Positions 25,780 through 35,353 of a stretch of DNA of 64,000 nucleotides are shown here, piece after piece. The DNA comes from Alteribacillus sp041949975 (GTDB lineage Bacteria > Bacillota > Bacilli > Bacillales > Marinococcaceae), in assembly GCF_041949975.1 (NCBI RefSeq), contig NZ_JBHFQG010000005.1:111942-175941 (forward strand). The letters are read 5' to 3'. The notes beneath the pieces are model-generated. The model was not told the origin of the DNA, made no database searches, and saw nothing but the letters and a program-made list of their open reading frames with translations. The translations under genes were made by a program, and so were the position numbers. Numbering within the stretch: the first letter of the stretch is position 1; every line of letters begins with the position of its first letter.

Positions 25780-26119
25780 GTCAGCCTCCATCTGCAATGT
25801 TTTGGATAGGATGTGAAGAGGAATAAAACAGCTGCCTGATGAAGCAGCGTCAGAAAATATCAATCAAACTAGTGTGAACAGTTCATGTTGAAATTTCAGA
25901 ATGTTTGGCGATATTTATATGTAAACCCTCTCACATTCCCTTTGTCATCGTACAATAGCCAACACTTTATGTCAATGTGTTAAATAAGAAAAATTCTTGT
26001 CATAGCAGGCTTCTCAGCATTTATAAAATGTGACTATTAAGTGACAATTTTCCGTTCATATACGAATTTGTAAAAAATAGGTTATATTGTCATATAACAC
26101 CTAATTTGTGTCGTTAGGT
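25780..26119. other. Upstream region of the ATP synthase operon
   Basis: No gene is seen in these 340 bases. They lie between atpZ and the end of a decayed regulator gene and must contain the operon promoter. The part 25890-26090 is A/T-rich. Confidence 0.45.
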
Positions 26120-26719
26120 TTATTTTCCTTGTTTAAGTTTTCGCCATAAAGTAGAACGGTTAATGCCAAGCCTTTTCGCTGTTTGACTTTGATTCATATT
26201 TTCCTCATGTAGAACGAGTAATAATATCTTTTTCTATTTCTGATAACAGCTTAGAAAAAGTTAATAATGGAACCGGTATCGACTTTTTCTTCCCTTTCCA
26301 AGTCCTTTTCGGTTAGAAAGAACCTTGTGCGTTTCTAAAATATTTCGTATTTGGCTGTGCGAAAGCTTTTCCCAATATTTTATATAAAAAAGGTGCCTGA
26401 CGACTTTTTTAATAACATGATCAGACGCTGCATTCCTATTTCATCTATATCTTTGTCCACCTGCACGTGACATTGGCCTTATGCTGCATTGATTCGGTAA
26501 TGGTGAGGGGCCATCGCTACAGATCTCTTTCCCGTTCCTTCCTCTCCGCAAATTAGAAATGCAGACGACGATAATACCTGTTCTTTTTCCAGCACTACGG
26601 AACGAGGACGTGCCCATCATCTGTTGATATTTTCTGAAAGAAAGCTGTGTCTGCACGTAACAGATAAACAGACAGCTCTTTTTGCATGATGAAAACGTTT
26701 TATTTTGCAACAACTTCAT
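26120..26719 (-). pseudogene. Decayed sigma-54-dependent transcriptional activator (AAA+ and Fis-type end)
   Basis: Pieces of an enhancer-binding protein are recognisable in different frames of the minus strand. The end is an intact Fis-type helix-turn-helix: LVLHEENMNQSQTAKRLG then INRSTLWRKLKQGK and a stop at 26120. Upstream, in another frame, FLICGEEGTGKRSVAMA matches the Walker A region of sigma-54 activators (GExGTGKE). Stops and frame changes interrupt the reading, and most of the roughly 240-residue AAA+ core is deleted, including the GAFTGA loop. No full-length frame exists, so the gene is dead. Related activators control organic acid or amino acid catabolism. Confidence 0.8.
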
Positions 26720-26739
26720 TCATTGTTATTCCATCTAAA

Positions 26740-26769
26740 AAGGAGTCGCCCTCCACCGGCAAACTCCTT
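26740..26769 (-). terminator. Intrinsic terminator after the Vpr-like protease
   Basis: Stem AAGGAGT/ACTCCTT with a GC-rich 16-base loop, followed on the minus strand by TTTTAGATGG. It is 5 bases past the stop codon. Confidence 0.75.
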
Positions 26770-26773
26770 ATTG

Positions 26774-29071
26774 TTATCGTTTCGATCGTTTTTCATCTAT
26801 TCTCGTCTGTTCTAAATGAATGATCGTTTCGATAACTTCTTCCTTGTCGCCAGCTCTAGCATAAACTACCGCTCTGTATTTCCCCTCTGGTACCGGGAGG
26901 TCTTTCACGGAGAGCTTTTGTTCATACAAGCCCGGTTTGATATCTTTTTCTTTATCTAGAATACCGGCAAATGCATAGGTGTCCGGGTCATATAATGCAA
27001 TTTGAAGCTCTTCGGCCCCACCCGGCATATAAACTTCATATTGGTACCCTCTGTTTCTCCCAAATGGCTGCAAATCAAAGGCACCTATACGTGGGTAATC
27101 GGGTTCATTAATAAATAATAAATAGGGAAGACGAATATCTTCGTTACCGCCTTCTACCGTCAATACACCGTCAAGCTGATCATAATCAACCGCTCCGGCT
27201 TCTATTTCCAGGCGAATCTTAGCTTCTTTTTTCTTTCCGGGCTTTAAAGTCATTCGTTTTGGAAGTTCCCATCTTAAACCTAGAAACGAATCAGTCTCTG
27301 TACGAAATGAATATGTCTTTGTCTGTTTAGAGTGATTTTCGACAACCACAGTTTCTTCATGAATTCTTTTTTCATCTCCTAACGTCCAGACCCCAAATGA
27401 TAATGTTCCCGGATAGACAAGCGTGTCTGTGCGTATCGCTTTTGTCATATCAACCCTCCCTGCTCCTTGAACAAACGGTGGGTAATCATTATCACTGTCA
27501 TCCTTTAAAGCCACAGCTGTGTTCATCAAAGCTGCTTTAATTTGTTCAGGGCTCCACTCCGGTCTTGCTTGTTTTAATAAAGCAGCGGCACCTGCTATGT
27601 GAGGCGCAGCCATACTTGTGCCGTTTAAAGCAAGATAACCGTGAGGAACGGTGCTGTCAATATCCACTCCGGGAGCAACGACATCCGGTTTAATTTTCCA
27701 CGACCTAGTGACTGGACCTCTTGAACTGAAAAATGCCATGTGATCCGTTTCTTCCTCTAAAACCGTCCGCAAAACTGCAGAAGAAGATTTTTTATCTTTT
27801 TCTTCAATTGCATTTCGCAGTTGTTCTCCATGTTCGCGTGTAATCGTTACTGCAGGAACAGGCTGAATTTCTTCCGTGCCGGCAGCAAACGATCCAGCTA
27901 CATTATTGTATATCAGTACTGCATCTGCTCCGGCCTTGCGTGCGTTTACAATTTTTCGGATTAAAGGAATGCCGCCGCGTTCAATTAATACTGCTTTTCC
28001 TTTTATTGATTTTAAATCTTCCTTCATCCCAAGGCCGCCATCAACCAACGGCAGATCGCGACGGAACTGCCATGGAGCAGTTCCTTGAATAGGCTGAATA
28101 GATATAGATAGTTCCGGCTGGTTAAATAAGGTTATTTTTGGCATGCGCAATGGTGGAATGGAAGCTCCCACTGATATAGCTTTATCTGCTGTGCCCGGCG
28201 ACCCTACACTCCACATGGCAGGGCCGCTGTTCCCGCTTGAAGTAACTGCAACGATTCCAGCTTCAGCTGCTTTATCAAGAGCTTCACTTGTCGGCCAGTC
28301 CGGCCCGTTAATAGGGCTTCCGAGGGAAAGGTTTAAAATATCCACCTCATCCTCAATTGCTTTATCAATAGCTGCCAATATTTGCTCAGTAGATCCCTGG
28401 CCTCCTGGTCCAAGGGCGCGGTACATATATAGATCAGCTTCTGGTGCTACTCCTCTGACGGTTCCATTTGCACCAATTATTCCTGCAACATGGGTACCAT
28501 GCATCGTTTCTTTTCCTTCTTTGTCTTTTCCTTCTAGAGGATTATCATCCTTATCTACAAAATCATATCCGCCTTTATAATTACGATGCAAATCAGGATG
28601 ATTATAATCTATACCTGTGTCTATGATTCCCACTTTAATTCCTTTCCCTGTTAGGTGTACGCCGCGCTGGTCAAGCAGTCCACGGATTGCTTCTGCTCCA
28701 ATAAAGGGTACACTATCTTTCAGGGATGTGTTATAAGCTGCGGATTCATCTGCCCGCTTCACTCCTTCAACAGTCGAAAGGAGATCTAATTGAGAGGGAT
28801 ATAATTTAACGGCAAGCCCCTTAAACCCTTTTTTATAGGAGCGGAGAATTTCTATATTTGGAATGCCGTTTTCAAGTTTTTCCCGAACTTCCTTTAAGGT
28901 TGTATTATCTTCAACAGCAACGATAGCTGTCTCTGGCTTTTCCTGCGCATGCGAAGTTTTCATGAAGCCTTTATCCGTAAAAGAGGCTGTCACACATATA
29001 ATGACGGCAAGGAGGATCATTATTACTTTTTTTTGCTTCGTTAAAGCCTCCTTTTTGTTGTTTTTTTTCAT
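26774..29071 (-). CDS. Vpr-like secreted subtilisin-family serine protease
   Basis: A secreted S8 peptidase of 765 residues. An N-terminal signal region (about 15-42) is followed by an I9 inhibitor-type propeptide (about 45-112), the catalytic domain with Asp151 (GIIDTGIDYNHPDL), His191 (HGTHVAGIIG), oxyanion Asn281 (SSGNSGPA) and Ser486 (NGTSMAAPHIAGAAALL). A PA domain (about 355-440) is inserted before the Ser, the Vpr and C5a-peptidase arrangement, and a Fn3-like region follows to the end. B. subtilis Vpr is similar in order and length. It breaks the usual upp-to-atp adjacency and, with the dead regulator next door, forms an accessory patch. Confidence 0.95.
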   Translation of the reverse strand: MKKNNKKEALTKQKKVIMILLAVIICVTASFTDKGFMKTSHAQEKPETAIVAVEDNTTLKEVREKLENGIPNIEILRSYKKGFKGLAVKLYPSQLDLLSTVEGVKRADESAAYNTSLKDSVPFIGAEAIRGLLDQRGVHLTGKGIKVGIIDTGIDYNHPDLHRNYKGGYDFVDKDDNPLEGKDKEGKETMHGTHVAGIIGANGTVRGVAPEADLYMYRALGPGGQGSTEQILAAIDKAIEDEVDILNLSLGSPINGPDWPTSEALDKAAEAGIVAVTSSGNSGPAMWSVGSPGTADKAISVGASIPPLRMPKITLFNQPELSISIQPIQGTAPWQFRRDLPLVDGGLGMKEDLKSIKGKAVLIERGGIPLIRKIVNARKAGADAVLIYNNVAGSFAAGTEEIQPVPAVTITREHGEQLRNAIEEKDKKSSSAVLRTVLEEETDHMAFFSSRGPVTRSWKIKPDVVAPGVDIDSTVPHGYLALNGTSMAAPHIAGAAALLKQARPEWSPEQIKAALMNTAVALKDDSDNDYPPFVQGAGRVDMTKAIRTDTLVYPGTLSFGVWTLGDEKRIHEETVVVENHSKQTKTYSFRTETDSFLGLRWELPKRMTLKPGKKKEAKIRLEIEAGAVDYDQLDGVLTVEGGNEDIRLPYLLFINEPDYPRIGAFDLQPFGRNRGYQYEVYMPGGAEELQIALYDPDTYAFAGILDKEKDIKPGLYEQKLSVKDLPVPEGKYRAVVYARAGDKEEVIETIIHLEQTRIDEKRSKR

Positions 29072-29203
29072 TTTTTTGCTCCTCCTGTCCCTAAAAAATC
29101 TTGCTTCTATTTATGTTGCAGCAAGCAATAAAAATTATTCGAAATAATTATTGGAAGAAGGACAGGAGGGTGAGAGAACCGATAACTCGAGGGAATAAAA
29201 AAA

Positions 29204-29233
29204 AGCTCCAACAGGAATCTTACTGCTGAAGCT
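29204..29233 (-). terminator. Intrinsic terminator after upp
   Basis: An imperfect stem (AGCTCCAACAG against CTGCTGAAGCT, two mismatches) followed on the minus strand by seven Ts. It is 8 bases past the upp stop. Confidence 0.75.
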
Positions 29234-29241
29234 ATTTTATA

Positions 29242-29871
29242 TTATTTTGTGCCAAATAAACGGTCTCCGGCATCGCCTAGACCTGGCACGATATATCCTT
29301 TTTCGTTTAGTTTTTCATCAAGTGATGCTAGATAAATATCTACATCAGGGTGTGCTTCTTGCACAATTTCTACGCCTTCCGGAGCAGCAATCAAACACAT
29401 CAGCTTAATATTGCTTGCCCCGCGCTTTTTCAAACTTGTAATAGCTTCTACAGCAGAACCGCCAGTAGCCAGCATTGGATCGACAACAATGAATTCCCGT
29501 TCTGCTACGTCACTCGGGAGCTTCACATAATATTCCACTGGTTTTAATGTTTCCGGATCGCGGTACAACCCAACATGGCCCACTTTAGCTGCCGGTATGA
29601 GCTTTAAGATACCATCAGACATGCCAAGACCTGCTCTTAATATTGGGACGATGCCCAATTTCTTACCTGCCAGCGTATGGGATTTCGCTGGCCCTACAGG
29701 TGTTTCCACAGTTACTTCCTGCAATTGAAGATGTCTGGTAATTTCAAAAGCCATCAATGTTGCTACTTCATCTACCAGCTCTCGAAACTCTTTTGTTCCG
29801 GTGGAAACGTCTCGGATAAACGTCAGCTTATGCTGGATTAATGGATGATCTAATACATGTACCTTCCCCAT
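29242..29871 (-). CDS. upp: Uracil phosphoribosyltransferase
   Basis: A salvage enzyme that makes UMP from uracil and PRPP. The 209-residue product has the PRPP-binding loop VVDPMLATGGSAVEA (about 131-145) and the conserved C-terminal YIVPGLGDAGDRLFGTK that binds uracil. AAAGGAG lies 12 bases before the ATG. A very stable hairpin directly precedes that site, at 29895-29912. Confidence 0.98.
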   Translation of the reverse strand: MGKVHVLDHPLIQHKLTFIRDVSTGTKEFRELVDEVATLMAFEITRHLQLQEVTVETPVGPAKSHTLAGKKLGIVPILRAGLGMSDGILKLIPAAKVGHVGLYRDPETLKPVEYYVKLPSDVAEREFIVVDPMLATGGSAVEAITSLKKRGASNIKLMCLIAAPEGVEIVQEAHPDVDIYLASLDEKLNEKGYIVPGLGDAGDRLFGTK

Positions 29872-30200
29872 ATAAGAAATCGGCTCCTTTGCAACCCCGG
29901 CTACAGCCGGGGAAATATTATCTAATTAACTGTTCAACGGACAGGTTCATTCTTTTGAAATTCTACAGAAAAACATAAACACCTTCAAGGTCTGACAAAA
30001 AGGCCAATGATTCAGATTATTTATATTTGGAAAAAACTTAAGTGAATGACTAGGCTGCTGGTGGAGCTTATTTTAAACTGGTGGCTGTGAAGGGCGTAAC
30101 GAAATTTCACACCGGTCTTGGTAACCGACCTGTAACTCCAGTCTCTTTTTCAGGATCCCACTCCTCTTCGACCTAACCCATACACTTTAGTTATAAAAAA
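29872..30200. other. Intergenic region between glyA and upp, with a hairpin before the upp ribosome site
   Basis: No gene is seen in these 329 bases. A perfect 7-bp GC hairpin (CCCCGGC, TACA, GCCGGGG) spans 29895-29912 and ends a few bases before the upp AAAGGAG. The rest is unremarkable; no pyrimidine attenuator (PyrR loop) was recognised. Confidence 0.55.
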
Positions 30201-30230
30201 AACTGAGCCCGATGTGCTGTGGACCCAGTT
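30201..30230 (-). terminator. Intrinsic terminator after glyA
   Basis: An imperfect stem (AACTGAGCCC against GGACCCAGTT) with a 10-base loop followed on the minus strand by TTTTTTATAA. It is 11 bases past the stop. Confidence 0.7.
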
Positions 30231-30241
30231 CCAGTTTCGCT

Positions 30242-31492
30242 TTATTTTACAGACAGAAATTCATACATAGGGAATTGTTCTGTTAAGGCGTCTACTCTCT
30301 CAGCAGCCGCTTTTAAGGATTCTTCATGGTCATGATTTTTCAAAGTAAGAGCCATGATGGAACCAATTTCGTCCATTTCTTTTTCTCCGAAACCTCTAGA
30401 AGTTACAGCTGCCGTACCAATACGGATACCGCTTGTTACAAAGGGGCTTTCCGGATCAAACGGAATAGCATTTTTATTGGTAGTCAAACCAACTTCATCC
30501 AATGCTTTTTCAGCAACTTTTCCTGTAATACCAAGGCTTTGCAAGTCCAAAAGCAATAAGTGATTGTCTGTCCCGCCAGATACAAGGTCGATGCCCTCAC
30601 TTTTCAAGGCTTCTGCTAAACGCTTCGCATTTTTCACGATGTTTTCTGCATAGGTTTTAAAATCGTCTTGCAGCACTTCTCCAAACGATACTGCTTTTGC
30701 TGCAATAACATGCATTAATGGTCCGCCTTGCAATCCAGGGAAAACAGCTTTATCTATTTTCTTAGCAAATTCTTCTTCGCACAAAATTAAGCCTCCGCGA
30801 GGTCCGCGCAATGTCTTATGCGTGGTTGTCGTTACAAAATGAGAATGCGGAACTGGATTAGGATGTACGCCTGCTGCGACAAGTCCTGCGATATGAGCCA
30901 TGTCCACCATTAGATAGGCGCCAACTTCATCAGCAATCTCACGGAACTTTTTAAAATCTATTTCGCGTGGATAAGCACTGGCACCAGCGACGATCATTTT
31001 AGGCTTATGCTCTTTTGCAGCTTCTATCACGGCATCATAATCAATTGTCTGATCTTCTTTTGTCACACCGTATTCTACAAAGTTATACTGGATACCACTG
31101 AAGTTAACGTGACTTCCGTGAGTTAAATGGCCGCCATGGGAAAGGTTCATGCCTAGTACAGTATCTCCGTGTTCAAGTGCTGTAAAATATACAGCCATGT
31201 TTGCCTGCGCACCGGAATGAGGCTGCACGTTTGCGTGTTCTGCTCCAAAAATCTCTTTTGCGCGGTCACGAGCCAAATCTTCTACAGTATCTACATGTTC
31301 ACAGCCGCCATAATAACGACGTCCTGGATAACCTTCTGCATATTTATTTGTTAAAACCGAGCCTTGTGCTTCCATGACAGCACGGCTTACAAAGTTTTCA
31401 GATGCAATTAACTCAATTTTTTCGCGCTGCCGGCAGAGTTCGTCCTTAATCGCTGCAAAAACATTTGGATCTTGATTTTTGATGGTTTCCAT
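30242..31492 (-). CDS. glyA: Serine hydroxymethyltransferase
   Basis: A PLP enzyme of 416 residues that interconverts serine and glycine while loading one-carbon units on tetrahydrofolate. The active-site peptide HFVTTTTHKTLRGPRGG contains the Schiff-base Lys. The N-terminal IELIASENFVSRAVMEAQGS is conserved. The ATG is preceded by AAAGGGG. It is placed next to upp and the ywl cluster as in B. subtilis. Confidence 0.98.
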   Translation of the reverse strand: METIKNQDPNVFAAIKDELCRQREKIELIASENFVSRAVMEAQGSVLTNKYAEGYPGRRYYGGCEHVDTVEDLARDRAKEIFGAEHANVQPHSGAQANMAVYFTALEHGDTVLGMNLSHGGHLTHGSHVNFSGIQYNFVEYGVTKEDQTIDYDAVIEAAKEHKPKMIVAGASAYPREIDFKKFREIADEVGAYLMVDMAHIAGLVAAGVHPNPVPHSHFVTTTTHKTLRGPRGGLILCEEEFAKKIDKAVFPGLQGGPLMHVIAAKAVSFGEVLQDDFKTYAENIVKNAKRLAEALKSEGIDLVSGGTDNHLLLLDLQSLGITGKVAEKALDEVGLTTNKNAIPFDPESPFVTSGIRIGTAAVTSRGFGEKEMDEIGSIMALTLKNHDHEESLKAAAERVDALTEQFPMYEFLSVK

Positions 31493-31678
31493 AAAAAATG
31501 TTTACCCCTTTCTTTCCTATGCATCTCTCTCGTTCATTCGTGTTTCTCACTTATTTTTTCATTCAACGCATATTGTAACATGAATAAATGGTTAAAATCC
31601 GTATTTTAATTTAAAAAAAGATAAAAATATTAAGTTTTTAGAACGAACACCTTCAGAAGCGTGTTGAATAAAGCATTA

Positions 31679-32230
31679 TTACTCAGGATATTTTGCTCTG
31701 GTTCCGCCTATAAGTTTAGGTCTTGTTTTAGCCATCGTAACATGTGCATTTCCTATGGATTTAACTTCACTGCGAATAGGAACAGCGACATGTTTTAAGT
31801 GCATTCCAATAAATGTGTCTCCGATATCGATACCAGCGTCCGCTTTTATATGCTCAACTACGACAGGATCTGAAAATTGTTCATATGCATGCGTACTCAT
31901 CGCCCCGCCTGCTTTACGGTGGGGAATTGCAGTTACTTCTTCAAGCCGAAAAGCTCTGGCTGTTTCTCGTTCTATTACAAGTGCACGGTTTATATGTTCA
32001 CAGCTCTGAAATGCAAGATGAACTCCTGTATCTTTTTTAAATTCCGTAAACACTTCATATAAAGCTTTTGCTGCATCCTCTGATCCAGCCGTGCCAATTT
32101 TCTCTCCTATGACTTCACTTGAACTGCATCCGATAACAAATATATGATTTTGATCCAGCCTGATGTGTGATGAAATAGTGTTCAGACAGATTCTTAAGGA
32201 TGATTGCCATTGTTTTGCTGCATCATTCAT
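31679..32230 (-). CDS. DUF436 / TIGR01440 family protein (YwlG)
   Basis: A conserved cytoplasmic protein of 183 residues, equivalent to B. subtilis YwlG. Conserved segments are HIFVIGCSSSEVIGEKIGT, LAFQSCEHINRALVIER and GIDIGDTFIGMHLKHVAVP. The start is taken as ATG at 32230 (AAGAGG upstream); a GTG three codons before overlaps the ribosome site. The function is not established; the genomic link with rpiB and glyA is strongly conserved in Bacilli. Confidence 0.92.
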   Translation of the reverse strand: MNDAAKQWQSSLRICLNTISSHIRLDQNHIFVIGCSSSEVIGEKIGTAGSEDAAKALYEVFTEFKKDTGVHLAFQSCEHINRALVIERETARAFRLEEVTAIPHRKAGGAMSTHAYEQFSDPVVVEHIKADAGIDIGDTFIGMHLKHVAVPIRSEVKSIGNAHVTMAKTRPKLIGGTRAKYPE

Positions 32231-32306
32231 GATGATCACCTCTTATTTAAGGTATCATAAAAATGAGAATTTCGGAAAAATAATGATTTAAGGCGAAAAA
32301 GAAGAA

Positions 32307-32327
32307 ACGGACCCTTAAAAGGTCCGT
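32307..32327 (-). terminator. Intrinsic terminator after rpiB
   Basis: Stem ACGGACC/GGTCCGT with a 7-base loop, followed on the minus strand by TTTCTTCTTTTTCG. It is 12 bases past the rpiB stop. Confidence 0.75.
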
Positions 32328-32339
32328 CCTGCCAGGCAT

Positions 32340-32780
32340 TTACTTTTCTTCGATAGCCATCATTTTATCTACACGCTTAGCATGGCGGCCGCCTTCAAAG
32401 TCTGTTTCCAGCCACGCTTTCACAATTTCACCAGCAAGCCCGGGGCCAACAATCCGCTCTCCCATTGCAAGAATGTTAGAGTCATTATGAGCTCTAGTTG
32501 CTTTTGCACTGAATACATCGTGAACAAGAGCACAGCGGATTCCATCTATTTTGTTAGCTGAAATAGACATCCCAATACCGGTACCGCAAATTAATATACC
32601 TTTGTCCACTTCCCCAGCGGCTACTTTTTCTGCCACCGGCAGCGCAAAATCTGGATAATCTACAGAATCTGTACAGTCACAACCAACGTCTTCAAAATCG
32701 ATATTCATATCTTCTAATACTTTTATAACTTCTACTTTAAGCTTGTACCCTGCGTGATCAGAGCCTATAGCAAGTTTCAC
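32340..32780 (-). CDS. rpiB: Ribose-5-phosphate isomerase B
   Basis: Isomerises ribose 5-phosphate and ribulose 5-phosphate in the pentose phosphate pathway. The product of 146 residues has the RpiB N-terminus (V/M)KLAIGSDHAGYKLK and the active-site loop GILICGTGIGMSISANK with Cys65. The GTG at 32780 is preferred because AAAGGAT lies 8 bases upstream; an ATG three codons before it overlaps that site. The order ywlE-(MCP)-rpiB-ywlG matches B. subtilis except for the broken chemoreceptor gene. Confidence 0.95.
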   Translation of the reverse strand: MKLAIGSDHAGYKLKVEVIKVLEDMNIDFEDVGCDCTDSVDYPDFALPVAEKVAAGEVDKGILICGTGIGMSISANKIDGIRCALVHDVFSAKATRAHNDSNILAMGERIVGPGLAGEIVKAWLETDFEGGRHAKRVDKMMAIEEK

Positions 32781-32828
32781 GACAGTCATCCTTTCTTTTA
32801 TCTTTTCTTTTATGTTCTCACGTTCCCG

Positions 32829-34132
32829 TCACGTTGTAAATTTTTCTATCGTATTTTTAAGCTGCTCTGCTTGTTTGGACAGATCATGTCCTTTGTCTGG
32901 ACAAGCGCGGATAACATCTGATTGGATTTCCGCAGCAGAAGAAACTTCAGCTGCCCCGGCCGAAGTTTCTTCTGCAATCGCTGCTACTTCTTGTGATTCC
33001 CTTGAAGTATTTTCGATCGCTTGCATTTGCTGATCAATCAGCGAAGTGATGTCCTGCACTGCTGCAGCTACCCCTTGAACAGTGGTTTCCATTTCAGTAA
33101 AAGCGCTGCTTGTCTCTGTTCCTTTTTCTGATTCACTATTAGCCACTTTAACTTGTTTTTCTATTTTCGAAACGACATTCTGAACTTCAGATTGAATATT
33201 TTGGATAAGCTCCCGAACACCTTGAACAGCTTTTGAGCTTTCATCTGCCAGCTTTCTCACTTCATCAGCGACAACGGCAAATCCTTTTCCATGCTCACCA
33301 GCCCGGCGCAGCTTCTATGGAGGCGTTCAAGGCCAGAAGATTGGTTTGTTCCGAAATATCTCCAACCAATCCAATAATTTCTTCTACTTTTTCAGCCTGT
33401 TGATTGAGTGCTTCTACTGCATGTAATGATGCTTGATTATCAGCTTCTAATTGTTTGATTCCATCTACAAGAGAATGAATTACTGTTTTACTGGTATTTA
33501 ATGTATTTACCATTTCCTTAGCAGACACATCAGATTCATTCGCTTTTGTTTGCACTTGTGCCGCAATACGAGTGACATCCTCCATCGACTCTGCTGTATT
33601 TTGAATAGCTTGTGCCGAATGCTCTGCGCCGGCAGCGATTTCCTCTACCGTGCTTGATATGTTGACTGCTTTTTTGGAAGCTTCATCTGATGCCTGTGTA
33701 ATTTCTGATACTTTACTGCTAGTCTGTTTAAAATTGTTTTCAATATCTGTGACCATTATACGCAGACTTTTAAGCATATCATTAAAAGCCGAACCAAGCC
33801 CTCGTAATTCATCGTCTGAATTTGCGACTTCTACATCATCTTGTAGGTCACCGAATGCTGCCTTCCGAGCTGAAAATTCAAGGCGTTTTAGCGGCTTTGT
33901 AAGAAGTGGAGCTGATAAAAATAAGCTAAAATGCCGCTCCACAGCCAGCCCAGTACTAAAGTTAAAACAATAAATACATCTTTGAAATCCCCCATAATTC
34001 AGGAATCATATCAGCCAGTACAAAAATAAAAAACGCACTGACTCCGTATGTTACGACAGACAGGGCGCTGATCCCCATTACCAGCTTTTTGCGAATACTG
34101 AATCGATACGAGTTTTCCTTACTTCCCCTCAT
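32829..34132 (-). pseudogene. Methyl-accepting chemotaxis protein gene broken by three frameshifts
   Basis: The reading begins at an ATG (34132) with AAAGGTGTCC upstream and gives a cytoplasmic start, MRGSKENSYRFSIRKKL, and a first helix. Frame changes occur near 34000 (after TGGGGG), near 33920 (at a T-run), and at about 33304, where one extra C interrupts [20 protein letters not shown], the most conserved MCP hairpin. The pieces form two membrane helices with almost no outer sensor domain, a HAMP (about 33800-33900), and a complete signalling coiled coil ending at 32829. A chemoreceptor of this simple type would probably sense an intramembrane or cytoplasmic signal. Two of the shifts lie in homopolymers, so sequencing error is possible for those. 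Confidence 0.85.
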
Positions 34133-34150
34133 TGTTGGACACCTTTCTTA

Positions 34151-34612
34151 TTACATATTTTTTATTTTCTTTAAAACCGCTTCGAGCAGCTGATCCATTT
34201 CTTCTGCAGTTGCCCGGTATGTCTCAGTTGTCCCCCCAATTGGATCAAGGATATCCCCCATATCCTTCTCTGCTTCCACGGCAAATTCTTTTAATGTAAA
34301 TATTTTATCGGCAGCTTGAGGATAAGTATGAACAACCATTTCGTGATGACTTTTTGTCATCGTCAAAATAATATCAGCCCAATTAACTAAGTCCTCGGTC
34401 AAAGGTTTGGATTCGTGCTCTAAAGTGATATTCTTTTCGTTTAATACCTCCATTGTTCCGTCGGACGCCGGCATTCCTGCGATTGCATGGATTCCGGCTG
34501 ATTGTACTTCTATATTATTATCAATTTTTGCACGGAACAATGCTTCTGCCATCGGACTCCGGCACGTATTTCCAGTACATACAAACAGCACATGTTTTAT
34601 GATGGCTTCCAC
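34151..34612 (-). CDS. ywlE: Protein arginine phosphatase YwlE (LMW phosphatase family)
   Basis: A low-molecular-weight phosphatase of 153 residues. The P-loop is CTGNTCRSP with nucleophile Cys12 and Arg18. Thr16 in the loop matches the Thr (T11) that makes B. subtilis YwlE specific for phosphoarginine, where tyrosine phosphatases carry a bulkier residue. DILDPIGGT supplies the general acid Asp. It should reverse McsB arginine phosphorylation in protein quality control. The start is GTG. Confidence 0.92.
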   Translation of the reverse strand: MEAIIKHVLFVCTGNTCRSPMAEALFRAKIDNNIEVQSAGIHAIAGMPASDGTMEVLNEKNITLEHESKPLTEDLVNWADIILTMTKSHHEMVVHTYPQAADKIFTLKEFAVEAEKDMGDILDPIGGTTETYRATAEEMDQLLEAVLKKIKNM

Positions 34613-34672
34613 ATCCTTCCTTTGTTATTTTAGCTTGATCCTATTCTATTTTACCACATATTACAATTTAGA

Positions 34673-35215
34673 TTATAACAATAATTTTAAGCCGAAGCTT
34701 AACAAAATAATTCCTCCGAAGATTTCGCCATAACGCCCAAAAGTATGCTGAAGATGCTTTCCTAATGCTAGTCCGACCCAAGTAAAGAAAGCACTGAACA
34801 ATCCGAACATTAAAAGCACTGGTACTAGAGCAGCATTTAAAATGCCTAATGTAATTCCAATTGAAAAGCTATCCAAACTCACCAGCACAGCAAAAAACAA
34901 CATTCCGGCTCCACGGGGGAAAATGACTCCTCCCGATCGGTCGGTGCTTTTCCATCCTGCCCACATCATTTGAACACCAATTATAAACAGGAGAATACCA
35001 CCGGTGATAATCGCCATTTTTTCAAAAGATGAAGCGATCAAACGTCCTCCGTATAGACCGATAAAAGGCATTAGCATGTGAAAAAACCCTACAATAAAGG
35101 CTGTTAACAGCTTGTTTATCTTTTCTGCACCTTTCATAGCTATTGCCAGTGACATCGAAAAGGCATCCATGCTCAAAGCAGAAGCCATAGTAGCTAGTAT
35201 AATCCATCCGCCCAT
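34673..35215 (-). CDS. mntP: Manganese efflux pump MntP
   Basis: A membrane exporter of 180 residues with six helices. The two DxxS-type motifs MASALSMDAFSMSLAIAM (about 10-27) and LVSLDSFSIGITLGI (about 111-125) carry the acidic metal sites of the family. It lies where B. subtilis has ywlD. AAAGGAGACGG precedes the ATG. In other bacteria mntP is controlled by an Mn riboswitch; no such leader (yybP-ykoY motif) was recognised in the 138 bases upstream. Confidence 0.93.
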   Translation of the reverse strand: MGGWIILATMASALSMDAFSMSLAIAMKGAEKINKLLTAFIVGFFHMLMPFIGLYGGRLIASSFEKMAIITGGILLFIIGVQMMWAGWKSTDRSGGVIFPRGAGMLFFAVLVSLDSFSIGITLGILNAALVPVLLMFGLFSAFFTWVGLALGKHLQHTFGRYGEIFGGIILLSFGLKLLL

Positions 35216-35353
35216 ACCCCGTCTCCTTTCCGGACATGCTTATACACTCTATGCAAGTCCAGAAAGGAACATTCAAAAAGAAAGCGTACAAGCATTCTAT
35301 GTGATGCCTAATCAGAACAGAGACGTGGTCTTGAGACAATCCAAGAAAGTATA

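Noticed and set aside
31493..31678. PurR box upstream of glyA
   Set aside because: ACACGAATGAACGAG gives only a weak resemblance to the PurBox and no proper inverted partner.
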